Positions 8,191 to 19,899 of a stretch of 64,000 nt of DNA are shown in pieces. This DNA comes from an uncultured Clostridia bacterium. Its GTDB lineage: Bacteria > Bacillota > Clostridia > Saccharofermentanales > Saccharofermentanaceae. The number at the start of each line of letters is the position of its first letter. Position 1 is the stretch's first letter. The stretch spans positions 50,774-114,773 of the forward strand of contig CAMVBS010000002.1 in the NCBI GenBank assembly GCA_947165785.1, written 5' to 3'. The position numbers and the translations under genes are program-made. The notes beneath the pieces are model-generated. The model was given only the letters and a program-made list of their open reading frames with translations, had not been told where the DNA came from and ran no database searches.

Positions 8191-10980
8191 GTGAGCAAGC
8201 TGGATTCGATATATAAGAACAAGTGGGTCAAATATCTGCTGACATACGGAATTGTTTTCTTTGTCTGCTACGTCCTCTGTTATCAGGTCTATCTGACCCT
8301 TTATAATAAAGCACCGATTTGGAATTACGACGGGATCGACAACAATTTCCCTATGTTTATATATGTCGGCAGATGGTGGAGGGAGTTATTTAAAAACTTC
8401 ACCGTTCGCCACACCTTTGAGATCCCCATGTGGGATATGTCCATCGGATTCGGCGCCGACATTATAACTTCCCTCGGAAACGGCTTTAATAACTTCTACA
8501 ACCCGTTCTACATCATCTCCGCCTTTTTCCCGGCAGACAGATCCGAGACGGCCTTTAAGCTCGTTCTGACACTTCAGATGTTCTTCTCCGGATTATCTTT
8601 CTCGGCGATGGCATATCACAAGAAAAAGGACTTCACTGCTGTTCTGATCGGTGCCATCTGCTATGTGTTCAGTTCAAACACGTTTATCGTATTCAAGCAA
8701 TCGTCATTCGGATACATATTCGTTATCTTCCCGCTCATCATCCTGGGACTTTGGCTCTTAAGAGAAGGCCGAAAACCTTATCTTCTGATCTTCTCGATAG
8801 CATCAGTCATCGCGTATTCCTACTACTTCGCATATATGGCTGCTGTCATGCTCGTAGTCTACTATGTGATCGAAGCGGTTTTCAGCATCATTTCCCGGAA
8901 GGGAAAGAATCTCAAAGCGGAACTTTTTACATTCCTTAAGGTAGCCGGAGCTGCCGTGATCGGCGCAATGATCGGGTTCTTTATGATCCTGCCGAGTATA
9001 ATAGCGATCTCCAAGATCAACCGTCTCGATATCAACTACTACATCCCGCTTTTCAGAGACAGATATTATTACTGCCGGTTCTTTTATGGAATGGTATCCT
9101 CTTTTGACGGCTGGACAGATGATATCTTGGGATTTCCTATTCTCGCTATCATATGCGTATTCGGTCTTTTTGTCCTTACGGGCCTTAAGGAAATGCTCAA
9201 GGAGAAGCTCCTGTTTGTCATTACGACTTTGGCAGTGATCCTTCCGTTTGCAGGTCACGTACTTAACGGTTTTTCTTATGCAACCAACAGATGGGCATGG
9301 GCATATACGCTTCTCATCGCATTTATAGTAACGATGACGATCGACAGATTCCATGAGGCAGCAAAATGGAAACTGCTTATACTCATTGGTCTTCTTATCG
9401 CATACAAATGTGTTCTCAAATTCGTATTTACCTACGAAGCACCTAAATGCGATTACGCGCTCTACTTCGGCATCATCATTCTTGTCATTCTGCTGATCCT
9501 CCCAAGATGTTCAAGAGAAGACTTTTTACGCGGCTGCGCCATAACAATGGTACTTACCTTGTCCCTTGCACCATTCTACTATTGGACCTCGCAAGGAACC
9601 AACTGTATCACATCCCTTGTAAATAAAGATGAATCCTTTTACTGGCTCATTCAAAGCGGAGGAAAGGAAGTCCTTGAACTCGTTCCTCAGGAGGATGTAT
9701 ACAGATATGACACACTGTCATCCAGACTCAAGAACTCCTCCATGCTCACTCAAAGATCGGGCTATGACGAATATAACAGCATATACAACAATGATATCGA
9801 CCATCTCATGGCTGATCTCGGGATTACTTCTTCCGTAAGTTCCTCGATTATCAACGGAGTCGATACAAGAAGTGATCTCGAGGCATTGTTCGGAACAAGA
9901 TTTATCATCCGCAACAACAACGAGACTGAGACAAGACCTTTACCATACGGATATTCCGTTCACACAACAGACTATGCTTCAACTTCCGGATACATCTATG
10001 ATCTTTACACGACTCCGTACGATACAAGTCTTGTCCTTTATCGAAAAGATGTTATGAACGAATCCGATTACGACGCTCTTTCCTGCTACGACAAGCAGCA
10101 GGTTCTCATGAATGCAATAGTCCTCCCTGACGAAGCTACTACATTCGACTACACCAAAGAGACCTCCATCCCATATACCATAAGCGCAGGCGAGAACGTA
10201 ACCATAAACGGAGATCAGATAACAACAACATCCGATAACTGCTATATCGAGCTGATCCTTGATAAGCAGTACGACGGCGTCGGTGAATGGTATCTTTCTA
10301 TAAAGAACATTAAGAATAACGATGAAGACACCAGAACCTTTACGGTTTCAGCTTATGCGATCTCAAATAATGACACAACATTGGCTGTACATAATATCCT
10401 TTGCAAATTCTTCCACAAGGATCCGGGAAATGCATATTCCTACGCCTGGGGAACCGTAAATCCGTCTACTGACAGACATCATATGTACGGCGGTAAGGAT
10501 TCATGGCTTTTAAAGAGCAAATATGAGTACGAGGCTGTCGACAGGATAAAGCTTATGTTTCATAATGCAGGCCATTATACAGTAGAAGATATCTCCGTCT
10601 TTTTCGAGGATAAAGAAAAGATAGAATCCAATGTTCTTGGGCTTAAACATCCTGATGCCGTACTTTATCAGGACGGCAATACGCTTAGGACATCAGTAAA
10701 TATGGAAGAAGACGGATATACACTCATCATGGTTCCTTACTCAGACGGATGGACCGCAACTGTTGATGGTCAGGATGCCGAGATAATCAGAGCCGACAGG
10801 GCATTCATGGCATTCAAACTTTCCAAGGGGCAGCACGAAATTACACTGAAATATCGTACTCCATATCTTACTGTTGGTCTTTGCGGATCATTGTCCCTTA
10901 TTGCAATACTTTGCTGTCTCGAACTTATCAGACACAAAAGATCCTCTGCCTCATCCGGCTCAGCTCAACACCTTCATTAA
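8191..10980 (+). CDS. YfhO family membrane protein
   Basis: 929 aa polytopic protein; C-terminal ...LIMVPYSDGWTATVDGQDAEIIRADRAFMAFKLSKGQHEITLKY typical of YfhO; GTG start. Confidence 0.85.
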   Translation: MSKLDSIYKNKWVKYLLTYGIVFFVCYVLCYQVYLTLYNKAPIWNYDGIDNNFPMFIYVGRWWRELFKNFTVRHTFEIPMWDMSIGFGADIITSLGNGFNNFYNPFYIISAFFPADRSETAFKLVLTLQMFFSGLSFSAMAYHKKKDFTAVLIGAICYVFSSNTFIVFKQSSFGYIFVIFPLIILGLWLLREGRKPYLLIFSIASVIAYSYYFAYMAAVMLVVYYVIEAVFSIISRKGKNLKAELFTFLKVAGAAVIGAMIGFFMILPSIIAISKINRLDINYYIPLFRDRYYYCRFFYGMVSSFDGWTDDILGFPILAIICVFGLFVLTGLKEMLKEKLLFVITTLAVILPFAGHVLNGFSYATNRWAWAYTLLIAFIVTMTIDRFHEAAKWKLLILIGLLIAYKCVLKFVFTYEAPKCDYALYFGIIILVILLILPRCSREDFLRGCAITMVLTLSLAPFYYWTSQGTNCITSLVNKDESFYWLIQSGGKEVLELVPQEDVYRYDTLSSRLKNSSMLTQRSGYDEYNSIYNNDIDHLMADLGITSSVSSSIINGVDTRSDLEALFGTRFIIRNNNETETRPLPYGYSVHTTDYASTSGYIYDLYTTPYDTSLVLYRKDVMNESDYDALSCYDKQQVLMNAIVLPDEATTFDYTKETSIPYTISAGENVTINGDQITTTSDNCYIELILDKQYDGVGEWYLSIKNIKNNDEDTRTFTVSAYAISNNDTTLAVHNILCKFFHKDPGNAYSYAWGTVNPSTDRHHMYGGKDSWLLKSKYEYEAVDRIKLMFHNAGHYTVEDISVFFEDKEKIESNVLGLKHPDAVLYQDGNTLRTSVNMEEDGYTLIMVPYSDGWTATVDGQDAEIIRADRAFMAFKLSKGQHEITLKYRTPYLTVGLCGSLSLIAILCCLELIRHKRSSASSGSAQHLH

Positions 10981-11931
10981 TCTATATGCTCTCAGCTTCA
11001 GTATCTGCTTTTTGACCCATCTCTTAGGGAGATTATTTAAGGAATAGTTGCTTTTCTTGATGCATTCCTGATAGAACGGATCATCAAGGCAATGATCCAA
11101 TTCAGCACTGATCTCCCTGTAAGGCTTTTCCTGATTAAATCGTGATACGCATCTGTTATACAATCTGTTTACCGTTGTATTGTATATCTGCTGTTTGAAC
11201 CAGATCTGATCTGTAACTATATATTTCATAAAGTGAGTAGCGATCAGCTTTGGCTCTTCTAAATTGTATACCGACTTTCCTTTTGTTATTGAAGACGGGT
11301 TGAATCTGTAATCGTAGAGACAATCATCAATAACATACATGTCATTGGCCAGATAGACACAGATTACGACTACGCATGCATCTTCTGCCATCTTAAGAAC
11401 ATCGTCTACACTCATCTGGACTTCAGTAAAGACATCCCTTTTGAAGATCTTTCCGCAAACCGTAGGATTGAAGTCTAACAGATATGGGAATATGACTTTC
11501 TCGATATCTTCCTTTTTATAGTATCCAGGTCTCTCCTTCATTTTCTCAGGATTCATAGTTCCATCTTTCGATTGAACGATAAAACCGCAGCAAATGACAT
11601 CTGACGGGTGTTCTTCTATCGCTTTTGCGAACTTTTCAAAGTAATCAGACTCTATCCAATCATCGCCATCAATACAAGCAATATATTCGGCCGTAGCTGC
11701 TTTTGCACCGGCCTTACGGGCACTTACCACTCCGCCGTTTGTCTTATGAATGATCTTAACTCGAGGATCTGAAGCATAAGAGTCACAGATCGCCGGACAA
11801 TTGTCTGTAGAACCGTCATCGACCAAGATTATCTCAAGATCGCTGAAAGTTTGTGATATTACGCTATCAACACACTGTTTCAGATATTTCTCAACATTAT
11901 AGATCGGAATGATCACAGAAAATAAGGCCAT
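10960..11931 (-). CDS. Glycosyltransferase family 2
   Basis: SVIIPIYNVEKYLKQCVDSVISQTFSDLEIILVDDGSTD, IDGDDW. Confidence 0.92.
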   Translation of the reverse strand: MALFSVIIPIYNVEKYLKQCVDSVISQTFSDLEIILVDDGSTDNCPAICDSYASDPRVKIIHKTNGGVVSARKAGAKAATAEYIACIDGDDWIESDYFEKFAKAIEEHPSDVICCGFIVQSKDGTMNPEKMKERPGYYKKEDIEKVIFPYLLDFNPTVCGKIFKRDVFTEVQMSVDDVLKMAEDACVVVICVYLANDMYVIDDCLYDYRFNPSSITKGKSVYNLEEPKLIATHFMKYIVTDQIWFKQQIYNTTVNRLYNRCVSRFNQEKPYREISAELDHCLDDPFYQECIKKSNYSLNNLPKRWVKKQILKLRAYRLMKVLS

Positions 11932-12058
11932 TTATATACTCCCATGAATAAAACAAGACTTAAGTATTAAGGTTTATATTATCACACATAAAAATCTGCT
12001 TCAAAATGTCTTAAACAGATCGCTCAAAGAACCGACAGTAATAATACGTGATGATCGA

Positions 12059-13570
12059 TCAGATCTTTTTCCTTCGTAGTTTTGATATGAATGTATTTAC
12101 GATCTCGATCATCATTTCATCTTTCATGAGAAGCATCATTACTCCGTAAACGGCAAAGAAGCAAACTCCTTCAATAGCGATCATGACAAAATTATTTATC
12201 ATGATGACAGTGGATGGCTTTGAACCTATTCCGAGATCAATATGGAGAAGTTTGACCCAGATCGAAAAAGGGACAGCTACAACTATACCTATAATGATCT
12301 TCCAATACTTTATGTGTTTAAATGAATCAACGATAGGATTGTCAGATTTAATTCGACGGAGCAAATAGCATTGAACCACAAGGACCGCGAATTCCGCAAC
12401 GAGAGTTCCAAGCGCGGTTCCTGTGGCCTTGAGTGAAGGAATAAAAAGTGCATTCAAGACAATGTCAACAACTGCGCCTGCTATTTCAGAATAAAGGACA
12501 TATTTTTCTTTGCCGAGAGGAACAAGAACCTGAATTCCAAGAATATTTGTTACGCCAATTAAAAGCAAAGTCGGCATTATGACTATCATGGCCGGAATCG
12601 CCGGCATGTACTCTTGTCCTGATAAGAACAATATTCCTTCAGTTGAATAAATCATAAAAAAGACCATGAGAGGAGCCGAAATAACAAACACGAATTTCAA
12701 TGCTTTCTCCGTTATTCTCCTGAATTCATTCATCTTTCCCTGTTCGACATAATAAGATGCCCTTGGAAGAAGAACAGCTCCGAGAGAAGTTACCAGACTT
12801 ACCATGATCTTTTTGATCTTTACTGCCGCACCGTAGTAACCAACATCCGTTTCAGTAGTCATAAATCCAAGCATTGACGTATCCAGATTCAGATATATGG
12901 TCGTAGCACAACTCATTGCAAAAAACATCATGACCGGTTTCAGATGTCTTTTGAGATCGAGTTTTCCCACTCCCTTGAACATAATAAGTTTTCTGGCATG
13001 GATAAAGTTCATAATGTTTGATGCCGAAGCCGCAAAAATGGTTATTCCACCATAGATAGCGTAATCAGAATCACTTTTTATAAGAACGAAGATACTCGCA
13101 AAGGATATGATCTTGAAGATAATGGATCTTATCGTTATATAAGTATATTGTTCAAGTCCTCTATACAGATAATCAATACCGATAGCATTGAGGAGGAGAG
13201 TCGAACTGACTATAACGAACAATGTCTTTTCCGAACTGATCCTCGGAACCAAAAACAAGACCGGGACAAAAACTATATAGGCAATGACAGTCATTATTAA
13301 ATTAATCGTCATTAATTCCCATACTGTCTTACTGAGTTCTCTTTTATTGTCACGGATCTTTGCACAAGCTCGAATACCATAGCTTGGAATACCAAGTTGC
13401 GAAAACAATGCAAAATAACCGACTACAGATACAGCAAAATCTACTCGACCGGTTCCATCAGGGCCCAATATACGGGCAGCATACGGATACGAGATAATCG
13501 GAAAGATTATACTCGATATCGTAAGTATGGCATTAAGAATAAAATTCTTCTTTATTGAGGGTGTCCCCAT
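12059..13570 (-). CDS. Oligosaccharide flippase (Wzx/MATE-like)
   Basis: 503 aa, polytopic; SIKKNFILNAILTISSIIFPIISYPYAARILGPDGTG signature. Confidence 0.9.
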   Translation of the reverse strand: MGTPSIKKNFILNAILTISSIIFPIISYPYAARILGPDGTGRVDFAVSVVGYFALFSQLGIPSYGIRACAKIRDNKRELSKTVWELMTINLIMTVIAYIVFVPVLFLVPRISSEKTLFVIVSSTLLLNAIGIDYLYRGLEQYTYITIRSIIFKIISFASIFVLIKSDSDYAIYGGITIFAASASNIMNFIHARKLIMFKGVGKLDLKRHLKPVMMFFAMSCATTIYLNLDTSMLGFMTTETDVGYYGAAVKIKKIMVSLVTSLGAVLLPRASYYVEQGKMNEFRRITEKALKFVFVISAPLMVFFMIYSTEGILFLSGQEYMPAIPAMIVIMPTLLLIGVTNILGIQVLVPLGKEKYVLYSEIAGAVVDIVLNALFIPSLKATGTALGTLVAEFAVLVVQCYLLRRIKSDNPIVDSFKHIKYWKIIIGIVVAVPFSIWVKLLHIDLGIGSKPSTVIMINNFVMIAIEGVCFFAVYGVMMLLMKDEMMIEIVNTFISKLRRKKI

Positions 13571-13750
13571 GTAAAGTATCCTCTCCTGCTATTAACAGTT
13601 TTACAATACAAATATGTAGATGATACTCCTATTTCACTATTTATTCCATCATTCAGGCGGAATCCCCGCATTTCTTGATAAATATCTGACTATATAATAG
13701 AATTACTGATGTTTTTATCAGAGCATGATCAACAAACAAGGAGAGTGTTT

Positions 13751-15253
13751 ATGACAGATTTAAAAAAGGAAAACAAGATAATCTCATCTATAATCTTTTT
13801 TCTGGCACTACTTGGCACAACGACTGTTTTTATGGCATTTTTCTCCTATTGCACTTCGCCTCTCAATCACGTTGGCAATGGTTATGATGCTGCCTTTTTC
13901 CGTCTCGTGGGAATGGGAATGACAAAAGGTTATCTTCCTTATCGTGATTTTTATGATATGAAAGGGCCTTATCTCTTCCTGATCCAATATGTTGGTCAAT
14001 TGATATCTTATGGTCGTAAAGGTATATTTGCGATCCAGTGTCTTAATCTTTCTTTAGCGTTATATATAATAAGCAAGATTTTCGAGTATTTTAAATTCAA
14101 TAAGCTTGCTCAATTCATGCTTTTACTGCCTATCCTGTTTATTTGCGAATTCACTCTTGAAGGAGGAAATCTTACCGAAGAATTCTCTCTCGTCCCTGTA
14201 TTGATCTGCTTATATATCGGCTTGGTATTCTTTGACAAGTGTGAGACCGAGACAGATTTCTGGCAGAAAAAGATATACTTGATAGCAGGTTTAACCTTTG
14301 GCTTCTGCTTCGGATTCCTTATTATGATCCGTATAACCAACGCAGCTTTTATCTGCGCAATAGTCCTCGTTACTATCATTTATCTGATCACAAAGAAGAA
14401 ATTCATCAAACTTGCTATATGCGCGGGATCATTCATCGCAGGCCTTATCATTTCACTCATTCCCGCTTTCCTTTTTTTCTACTCGAAAGGATTACTTAAG
14501 GAGATGCTTGAGTCAGTCTTCGTACTCGGAATAAAATATTCGGGCGAAAAGACATTAGTTCAGCACTTGATCGATATAATAAAGGGCCAGAACAGGAGCC
14601 TGCTCTTCTTACTGGCTGTTCCGGGAATCGTTCCGATCATCATGAGATGGAAAAGTTGGAAAGAACGAAGCCTGGCTGCTATAGGTGCTGCTCTGGTATT
14701 ATTCGCCATCGCTTCCGGAAATAATTATGTACATTATTACAACCTAACCATACCTTTGATCGTAATGTGTGAGATTCCTGTAGCTCTTGAACTGAAGAAG
14801 AAAACTGTCAGCAGGAGAACTGTTGCAGCCGTTGTTCTTGTCTCATTAATGTTTGCGTCTCAGTATGCACTTGTCAAAAAATATATGGGTATCAGTAAAC
14901 TGTTTATCGTTGAAAAAAGCAACAGTAATACAATGGAGTTCGTACGCGACATTTCTGACAAGATCCCTGAAGAAGACAAAGATTCTGTATATGCGTATAA
15001 TATCGATCCGTGGTGGTATACATATGCCGATATTTTCCCTTGCGTAAAGTACTGTGGCTGGCATGAACACTATATTCAGCTTATCCCTGAGATAAGTAAT
15101 GATCTTGAAGAGATTTTTAACGAAACTCCGCCTACATGGTTAGTACTGCCTAGTGATCATGGTTATATTCCTGATTTCATTCAGGAAAAACTGGAAACCG
15201 AATACGAGTTCACTTACGAGAACGAAAGATATCATCTGTATCATCATAAGTGA
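13751..15253 (+). CDS. GT39-like membrane glycosyltransferase
   Basis: RBS AAGGAGAG 7-8 nt before ATG 13751; GNGYDAAFFRLVGMGMTKGYLPYRDFYDMKGP typical of GT39-like membrane proteins. Confidence 0.8.
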   Translation: MTDLKKENKIISSIIFFLALLGTTTVFMAFFSYCTSPLNHVGNGYDAAFFRLVGMGMTKGYLPYRDFYDMKGPYLFLIQYVGQLISYGRKGIFAIQCLNLSLALYIISKIFEYFKFNKLAQFMLLLPILFICEFTLEGGNLTEEFSLVPVLICLYIGLVFFDKCETETDFWQKKIYLIAGLTFGFCFGFLIMIRITNAAFICAIVLVTIIYLITKKKFIKLAICAGSFIAGLIISLIPAFLFFYSKGLLKEMLESVFVLGIKYSGEKTLVQHLIDIIKGQNRSLLFLLAVPGIVPIIMRWKSWKERSLAAIGAALVLFAIASGNNYVHYYNLTIPLIVMCEIPVALELKKKTVSRRTVAAVVLVSLMFASQYALVKKYMGISKLFIVEKSNSNTMEFVRDISDKIPEEDKDSVYAYNIDPWWYTYADIFPCVKYCGWHEHYIQLIPEISNDLEEIFNETPPTWLVLPSDHGYIPDFIQEKLETEYEFTYENERYHLYHHK

Positions 15254-15266
15254 TCATATGACATGA

Positions 15267-16244
15267 TCAGCAGTCACTGTCCTCATCATATGTTCTTTCG
15301 CTTACGATAAATCTAGGACGACCCTTCGTCTCAAGGTAGATCTTTCCTATATATTCACCTATTATTCCAAGACTTAAGATCTGAACTCCGCAAAGGAAAC
15401 AGATTATCGAACTGGTGCTTGCCCAGCCTTCAACCGTATTACCGGTAAAGTATCTAATCAGGGTATATATGATAAATATAAAACTCAACAAAGATACAAA
15501 GATACCAATGCCTGTTATGATCCTTATAGGTTTAATGGAAAGACTTGTGATTCCATCAAAAGCCAGAGCAAGCATCTTTCTGAGCGGATAGTGGCTCTCA
15601 CCTGCAATCCTTTCATGACGTTCATAATAAACGGATGTGCTCTTAAAACCGACCATAGGTATCATTCCTCTGAGGAATATATTTACCTCTTTGAAATTGC
15701 TGAATTCCTTCAACACCCTGGATGATACCAGTCTATAGTCAGCATGATTAAACACTACTTCTGCTCCCATGGAATTAAGAAGTCTGTAAAAGGATTCTGC
15801 AGTGAATCGTTTAAAGAATGTATCCGTATCTCTTTTGCTCCTGACGCCATAGACAACTTCGCAACCGGTGTGATATTCTTTGACCATCTCAGTCATGGCT
15901 TTTATATCATCCTGACCGTCACAATCGATAGAGATCGTTATATCTGCCAGATCCTTAGCTTCCATAAGTCCGCACAAAAGGGCATTTTGATGTCCGCGGT
16001 TCCTGCTTAAGCAAACTCCTACGTATGATTTATCCTGCTTGGAAAGATCCGTAATGATCTCCCATGTCTTATCCTTGCTGCCATCATTTACAAACATGAT
16101 CCTGCTGTCATCGGAGATCAGTTTCTCAGTCTTAAGAAGGGTCAACTCTTCAAGAAACAAAGGAGCCGTTATAGGAAGTACCGCCTCCTCGTTATAACAT
16201 GGGATAACAATATACAAAACCGGAGTCTGCATTTTCTTCAACAC
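15267..16244 (-). CDS. Glycosyltransferase family 2, GtrB/DPM1-like with C-terminal TM helices
   Basis: YIVIPCYNEEAVLP...FVNDGSKDKTW...SIDCDGQDD...YGVRSKRDTDTFFKRFTAESFYR. Confidence 0.9.
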   Translation of the reverse strand: MLKKMQTPVLYIVIPCYNEEAVLPITAPLFLEELTLLKTEKLISDDSRIMFVNDGSKDKTWEIITDLSKQDKSYVGVCLSRNRGHQNALLCGLMEAKDLADITISIDCDGQDDIKAMTEMVKEYHTGCEVVYGVRSKRDTDTFFKRFTAESFYRLLNSMGAEVVFNHADYRLVSSRVLKEFSNFKEVNIFLRGMIPMVGFKSTSVYYERHERIAGESHYPLRKMLALAFDGITSLSIKPIRIITGIGIFVSLLSFIFIIYTLIRYFTGNTVEGWASTSSIICFLCGVQILSLGIIGEYIGKIYLETKGRPRFIVSERTYDEDSDC

Positions 16245-16263
16245 CTTTCAAAATCGAACTATA

Positions 16264-16869
16264 TTATACCGAGAGACTTTTGAAACTCGGCTGGATCTTA
16301 TCCTTATCAGAGAACTTGAGTGGCGTTCCGTCACTCATCGTATAGCCCTCCGGCGAAGCGCTTCCGCTGTATTCACCAATGACATCCGGCCACTTGATAC
16401 CGATGTCAGGATCATTCCAGGCAAGTCCGCCCTCATCGTTCGGATGATAAAAGTCATCGACCTTGTAGCAGAACTCTGCCATATCGGAAAGCACGAGGAA
16501 TCCGTGTGCGAATCCCTGCGGAACGAGGAACTGCTTCTTGTTCTCTTCTGAAAGGATAACGCCATAGTGTTTACCATACGTCGGAGAGCCCGTACGAAGA
16601 TCAACGGCAACGTCAAATACCTCACCCTTTATTGCACGAACGAGTTTGGTCTGAGGGAAGTTGATCTGGAAATGAAGTCCTCTTAGTACACCCTTTGAAG
16701 ATGAGGACTGGTTGTCCTGTACGAAAGTATAGTTAAGACCTGCTTCTTCCATGTCTCTTTGACTGTAGGTCTCCATGAAATATCCGCGACTGTCACCGTG
16801 AACTGCAGGCGTAATTACGCATAGTCCTTCGATCCCGCCTACGTTTTTCTCAACTGTTATCTGGCCCAT
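16264..16869 (-). CDS. rfbC: dTDP-4-dehydrorhamnose 3,5-epimerase
   Basis: DSRGYFMETYSQRD...FVQDNQSSSSKGVLRGLHFQ...VPQGFAHGFLVLS; start overlaps the rfbD stop. Confidence 0.95.
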   Translation of the reverse strand: MGQITVEKNVGGIEGLCVITPAVHGDSRGYFMETYSQRDMEEAGLNYTFVQDNQSSSSKGVLRGLHFQINFPQTKLVRAIKGEVFDVAVDLRTGSPTYGKHYGVILSEENKKQFLVPQGFAHGFLVLSDMAEFCYKVDDFYHPNDEGGLAWNDPDIGIKWPDVIGEYSGSASPEGYTMSDGTPLKFSDKDKIQPSFKSLSV

Positions 16870-17774
16870 TATAACTGTGCCTCCTTTAAGTATCTTGATA
16901 CGGCATCCTGCCATGTAGGAAGCGGAGTAAATCCAGCTTCAACAAGCTTACTTTTATCAAGCCTTGAATTGAAAGGTCTTGCAGCCTTTGAAAGACCGTA
17001 TTCCTCAGTAGTTACAGGCTCGACCTTGGTAGTAAGTCCATACTGTTTATAAAACTCAACACAGAAATCATACCAGGAGATATAGCCACCTTCATTTGTA
17101 GCATGATAATAACCGTATTTATCCGTCTCGATCATATCGACAAGAAGCCTTGCAAGGTCGATCGTATATGTCGGCGTACCGATCTGATCGCATACTACGC
17201 GAACCTTATCATGTGTCTTACCGACGTTGATCATTGTCTTTATGAAATTCTTTCCGTTAAGACCGAATACCCATGCGATCCTGACGATGAAGTACTTTTC
17301 CAAAGTACCTGATACGGCAAGTTCTCCGTCGAGCTTACTTCGACCATAGACATTGAGCGGAGCATAATTCTTGTCATCAGGCTCCCACGGTCTTTCTCCC
17401 TGCCCGTCGAAAACATAGTCCGTGGAGATATATACCATCTTCGCATCAACGGCCTTAGCGGCTTCAGCGATATTCTTTGTTCCCTCGGCATTTACCTTAT
17501 GAACGATCTCCTTCTTGTCATCGTCCTCAGCAAGATCGACCGCAGTCCATGCTGCACAATGAACGATAACGTCAGGGTTAAAAGTCTTTATTGTCTGAAG
17601 GACTGCTTCTTTATCTGTGATATCGAGCTTCACATAAAACATGGTGGAGATCTCATCGGTTCCTGCATATGTTTCCGCGATATCCGAGCCTATTCCTTCA
17701 TGGTTCCTCTTCTTAAGTTCAGCCATTACGTCATGACCGAGCTGTCCGTTAACACCTGTTACGAATACTCTCAT
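16869..17774 (-). CDS. rfbD: dTDP-4-dehydrorhamnose reductase
   Basis: RVFVTGVNGQLGHDV...NPDVIVHCAAWTAVDLAEDD...VYISTDYVFDG. Confidence 0.95.
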   Translation of the reverse strand: MRVFVTGVNGQLGHDVMAELKKRNHEGIGSDIAETYAGTDEISTMFYVKLDITDKEAVLQTIKTFNPDVIVHCAAWTAVDLAEDDDKKEIVHKVNAEGTKNIAEAAKAVDAKMVYISTDYVFDGQGERPWEPDDKNYAPLNVYGRSKLDGELAVSGTLEKYFIVRIAWVFGLNGKNFIKTMINVGKTHDKVRVVCDQIGTPTYTIDLARLLVDMIETDKYGYYHATNEGGYISWYDFCVEFYKQYGLTTKVEPVTTEEYGLSKAARPFNSRLDKSKLVEAGFTPLPTWQDAVSRYLKEAQL

Positions 17775-18811
17775 TTGATCTCTCCCAGGTGCTCTCTGTC
17801 AGAGTACATCTTGTCATAGTAATTCTGATACTCACCGGAGATGATCTCTTCCCACCACTCACGGTTGTCGAGATACCACTGTATCGTCTTCTTGATACCG
17901 TCAGCGAACTTAGTCTCAGGAAGCCATCCGAGTTCGTTATGGATCTTTGTAGGATCGATGGCATAACGCATGTCATGACCTTTTCGATCAGCAACATGAG
18001 TAATAAGGCTTTCAGGCTTACCAAGCTCCTTGCAGATGAGCTTAACAATATCTATATTTTTCATCTCGTTATGTCCGCCTACGTTATAGACCTCACCGAC
18101 CCTGCCCTTGTGGATGATAAGATCTATCGCTCTGCAGTGATCTTCTACATAGAGCCAGTCACGAACGTTAAGTCCCTCACCATAAACAGGGAGCGGCTTG
18201 TCGTTAAGAGCATTGGCGATCATGAGAGGGATCAGCTTCTCCGGGAAGTGATAAGGTCCGTAGTTATTGGAACATCTGGAGATCGTAACAGGAAGACCGA
18301 ACGTCCTGTGATATGCGAGTACCAGAAGATCAGCAGAAGCCTTACTACTGCTGTATGGGGATGATGTATGGATAGGTGTCTCTTCTGTAAAGAACAGATC
18401 AGGCCGATCTAACGGAAGATCTCCGTAGACTTCATCAGTACTTACCTGGTGGTATCTCCGGATGCCGTACTTTCTGCACGCATCCATAAGAACAGCCGTA
18501 CCCATGATGTTTGTCTCAAGGAATACACCCGGATTTTCGATCGACCTGTCTACATGAGACTCAGCCGCAAAATTAACTACGATATCCGGCTTTTCCTCCT
18601 CGAAAAGCTTGTACACACCTTCCCTGTCGCAGATATCGAGCTTAACGAATCTGAAGTTCGGGTTATCCATGACTGACTTAAGTGTCGAGAGATTACCTGC
18701 ATAAGTAAGCTTATCCAAACAGATGATCCTGTAATCCGGATAAGTCTTGAGCATGTGGAATACGAAGTTGGAGCCGATAAAGCCTGCTCCGCCTGTTACG
18801 ATAATGTTCAT
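17771..18811 (-). CDS. rfbB: dTDP-glucose 4,6-dehydratase
   Basis: MNIIVTGGAGFIGSNFV...AAESHVDRSI...YHQVSTDEVYGDL...YSSSKASADLLV. Confidence 0.96.
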   Translation of the reverse strand: MNIIVTGGAGFIGSNFVFHMLKTYPDYRIICLDKLTYAGNLSTLKSVMDNPNFRFVKLDICDREGVYKLFEEEKPDIVVNFAAESHVDRSIENPGVFLETNIMGTAVLMDACRKYGIRRYHQVSTDEVYGDLPLDRPDLFFTEETPIHTSSPYSSSKASADLLVLAYHRTFGLPVTISRCSNNYGPYHFPEKLIPLMIANALNDKPLPVYGEGLNVRDWLYVEDHCRAIDLIIHKGRVGEVYNVGGHNEMKNIDIVKLICKELGKPESLITHVADRKGHDMRYAIDPTKIHNELGWLPETKFADGIKKTIQWYLDNREWWEEIISGEYQNYYDKMYSDREHLGEIK

Positions 18812-18812
18812 A

Positions 18813-19700
18813 TCAATATCTGACCTTTCCTTGTGCTACTGATTTAAGATGAGAACCGTACGGGCTCTTGCCGTATTTCTCAGCTGATTCGAGAAGTTTC
18901 TCCTTTGTGATCCACTTCTGATAATATGCGATCTCTTCAGGAGCAGAGATAGTGATGCCCTGTCTGCTCTCCACCATCCTTACGAATTCCGCCGCATCGA
19001 GAAGGCTTTCCATAGTTCCCGTATCAAGCCATGCAAAACCTCTGCTCAAGTGCTGAACATCGAGCCTTCCTTCCTTGAGATACATCTCGTTAAGAGTCGT
19101 GATCTCGAGCTCGCCCCTTGCCGAAGGCTTGATCTGATTAGCCTTATCGCTTACTCCCTTAGGATAGAAGTAAAGACCCGTAACAGCATAATTGCTCTTA
19201 GGCTCCTTAGGCTTTTCTTCGATGCTTATTACCTTGCCTTCTGCATTAAATTCAACTACTCCGAACCTCTCAGGATCTGGCACATAATATCCGAAAACGG
19301 TTGCCCTGTTATTCTGTTCTGCATCTTCAACTGCACTTGAAAGAAGCTTCCTAAAACCGCTTCCGTAGAAGATGTTATCTCCAAGGACCATTGCACACGC
19401 GTCATCTCCGATGAATTCCTCACCGAGGATAAATGCCTGAGCAAGTCCGTCAGGAGAAGGCTGGACCTTATATGAGAGATTGATCCCGAACTGCGAACCA
19501 TTACCAAGAAGATCTTCAAATCTCGGAGTATCGTCAGGTGTACTGATTATCAATATATCCTTGATGCCCGCCAGCATCAGCGTTGAAAGCGGATAATAGA
19601 TCATCGGCTTGTTATAAACAGGAAGTAACTGCTTACTTGTTACCATAGTCAGCGGATAAAGCCTTGTGCCTGCACCGCCTGCAAGGATTATGCCTTTCAT
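18813..19700 (-). CDS. rfbA: Glucose-1-phosphate thymidylyltransferase
   Basis: [46 protein letters not shown]. Confidence 0.97.
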   Translation of the reverse strand: MKGIILAGGAGTRLYPLTMVTSKQLLPVYNKPMIYYPLSTLMLAGIKDILIISTPDDTPRFEDLLGNGSQFGINLSYKVQPSPDGLAQAFILGEEFIGDDACAMVLGDNIFYGSGFRKLLSSAVEDAEQNNRATVFGYYVPDPERFGVVEFNAEGKVISIEEKPKEPKSNYAVTGLYFYPKGVSDKANQIKPSARGELEITTLNEMYLKEGRLDVQHLSRGFAWLDTGTMESLLDAAEFVRMVESRQGITISAPEEIAYYQKWITKEKLLESAEKYGKSPYGSHLKSVAQGKVRY

Positions 19701-19899
19701 AAAGCCTCCTAAAGGATAGATTAGATCAAATTAAATGATACTCTACTTTTGACATTTTCGCTATCTTTAGAACTATCCGAAAACATAATTACAACAAACA
19801 CTTCATTGGCTATTATCAGCATCTTTTACAAATTGAAAACGCCTATATATTAATATATAATAAGCAATTGATTCTACGATTACGGTTTGGAGTACTATT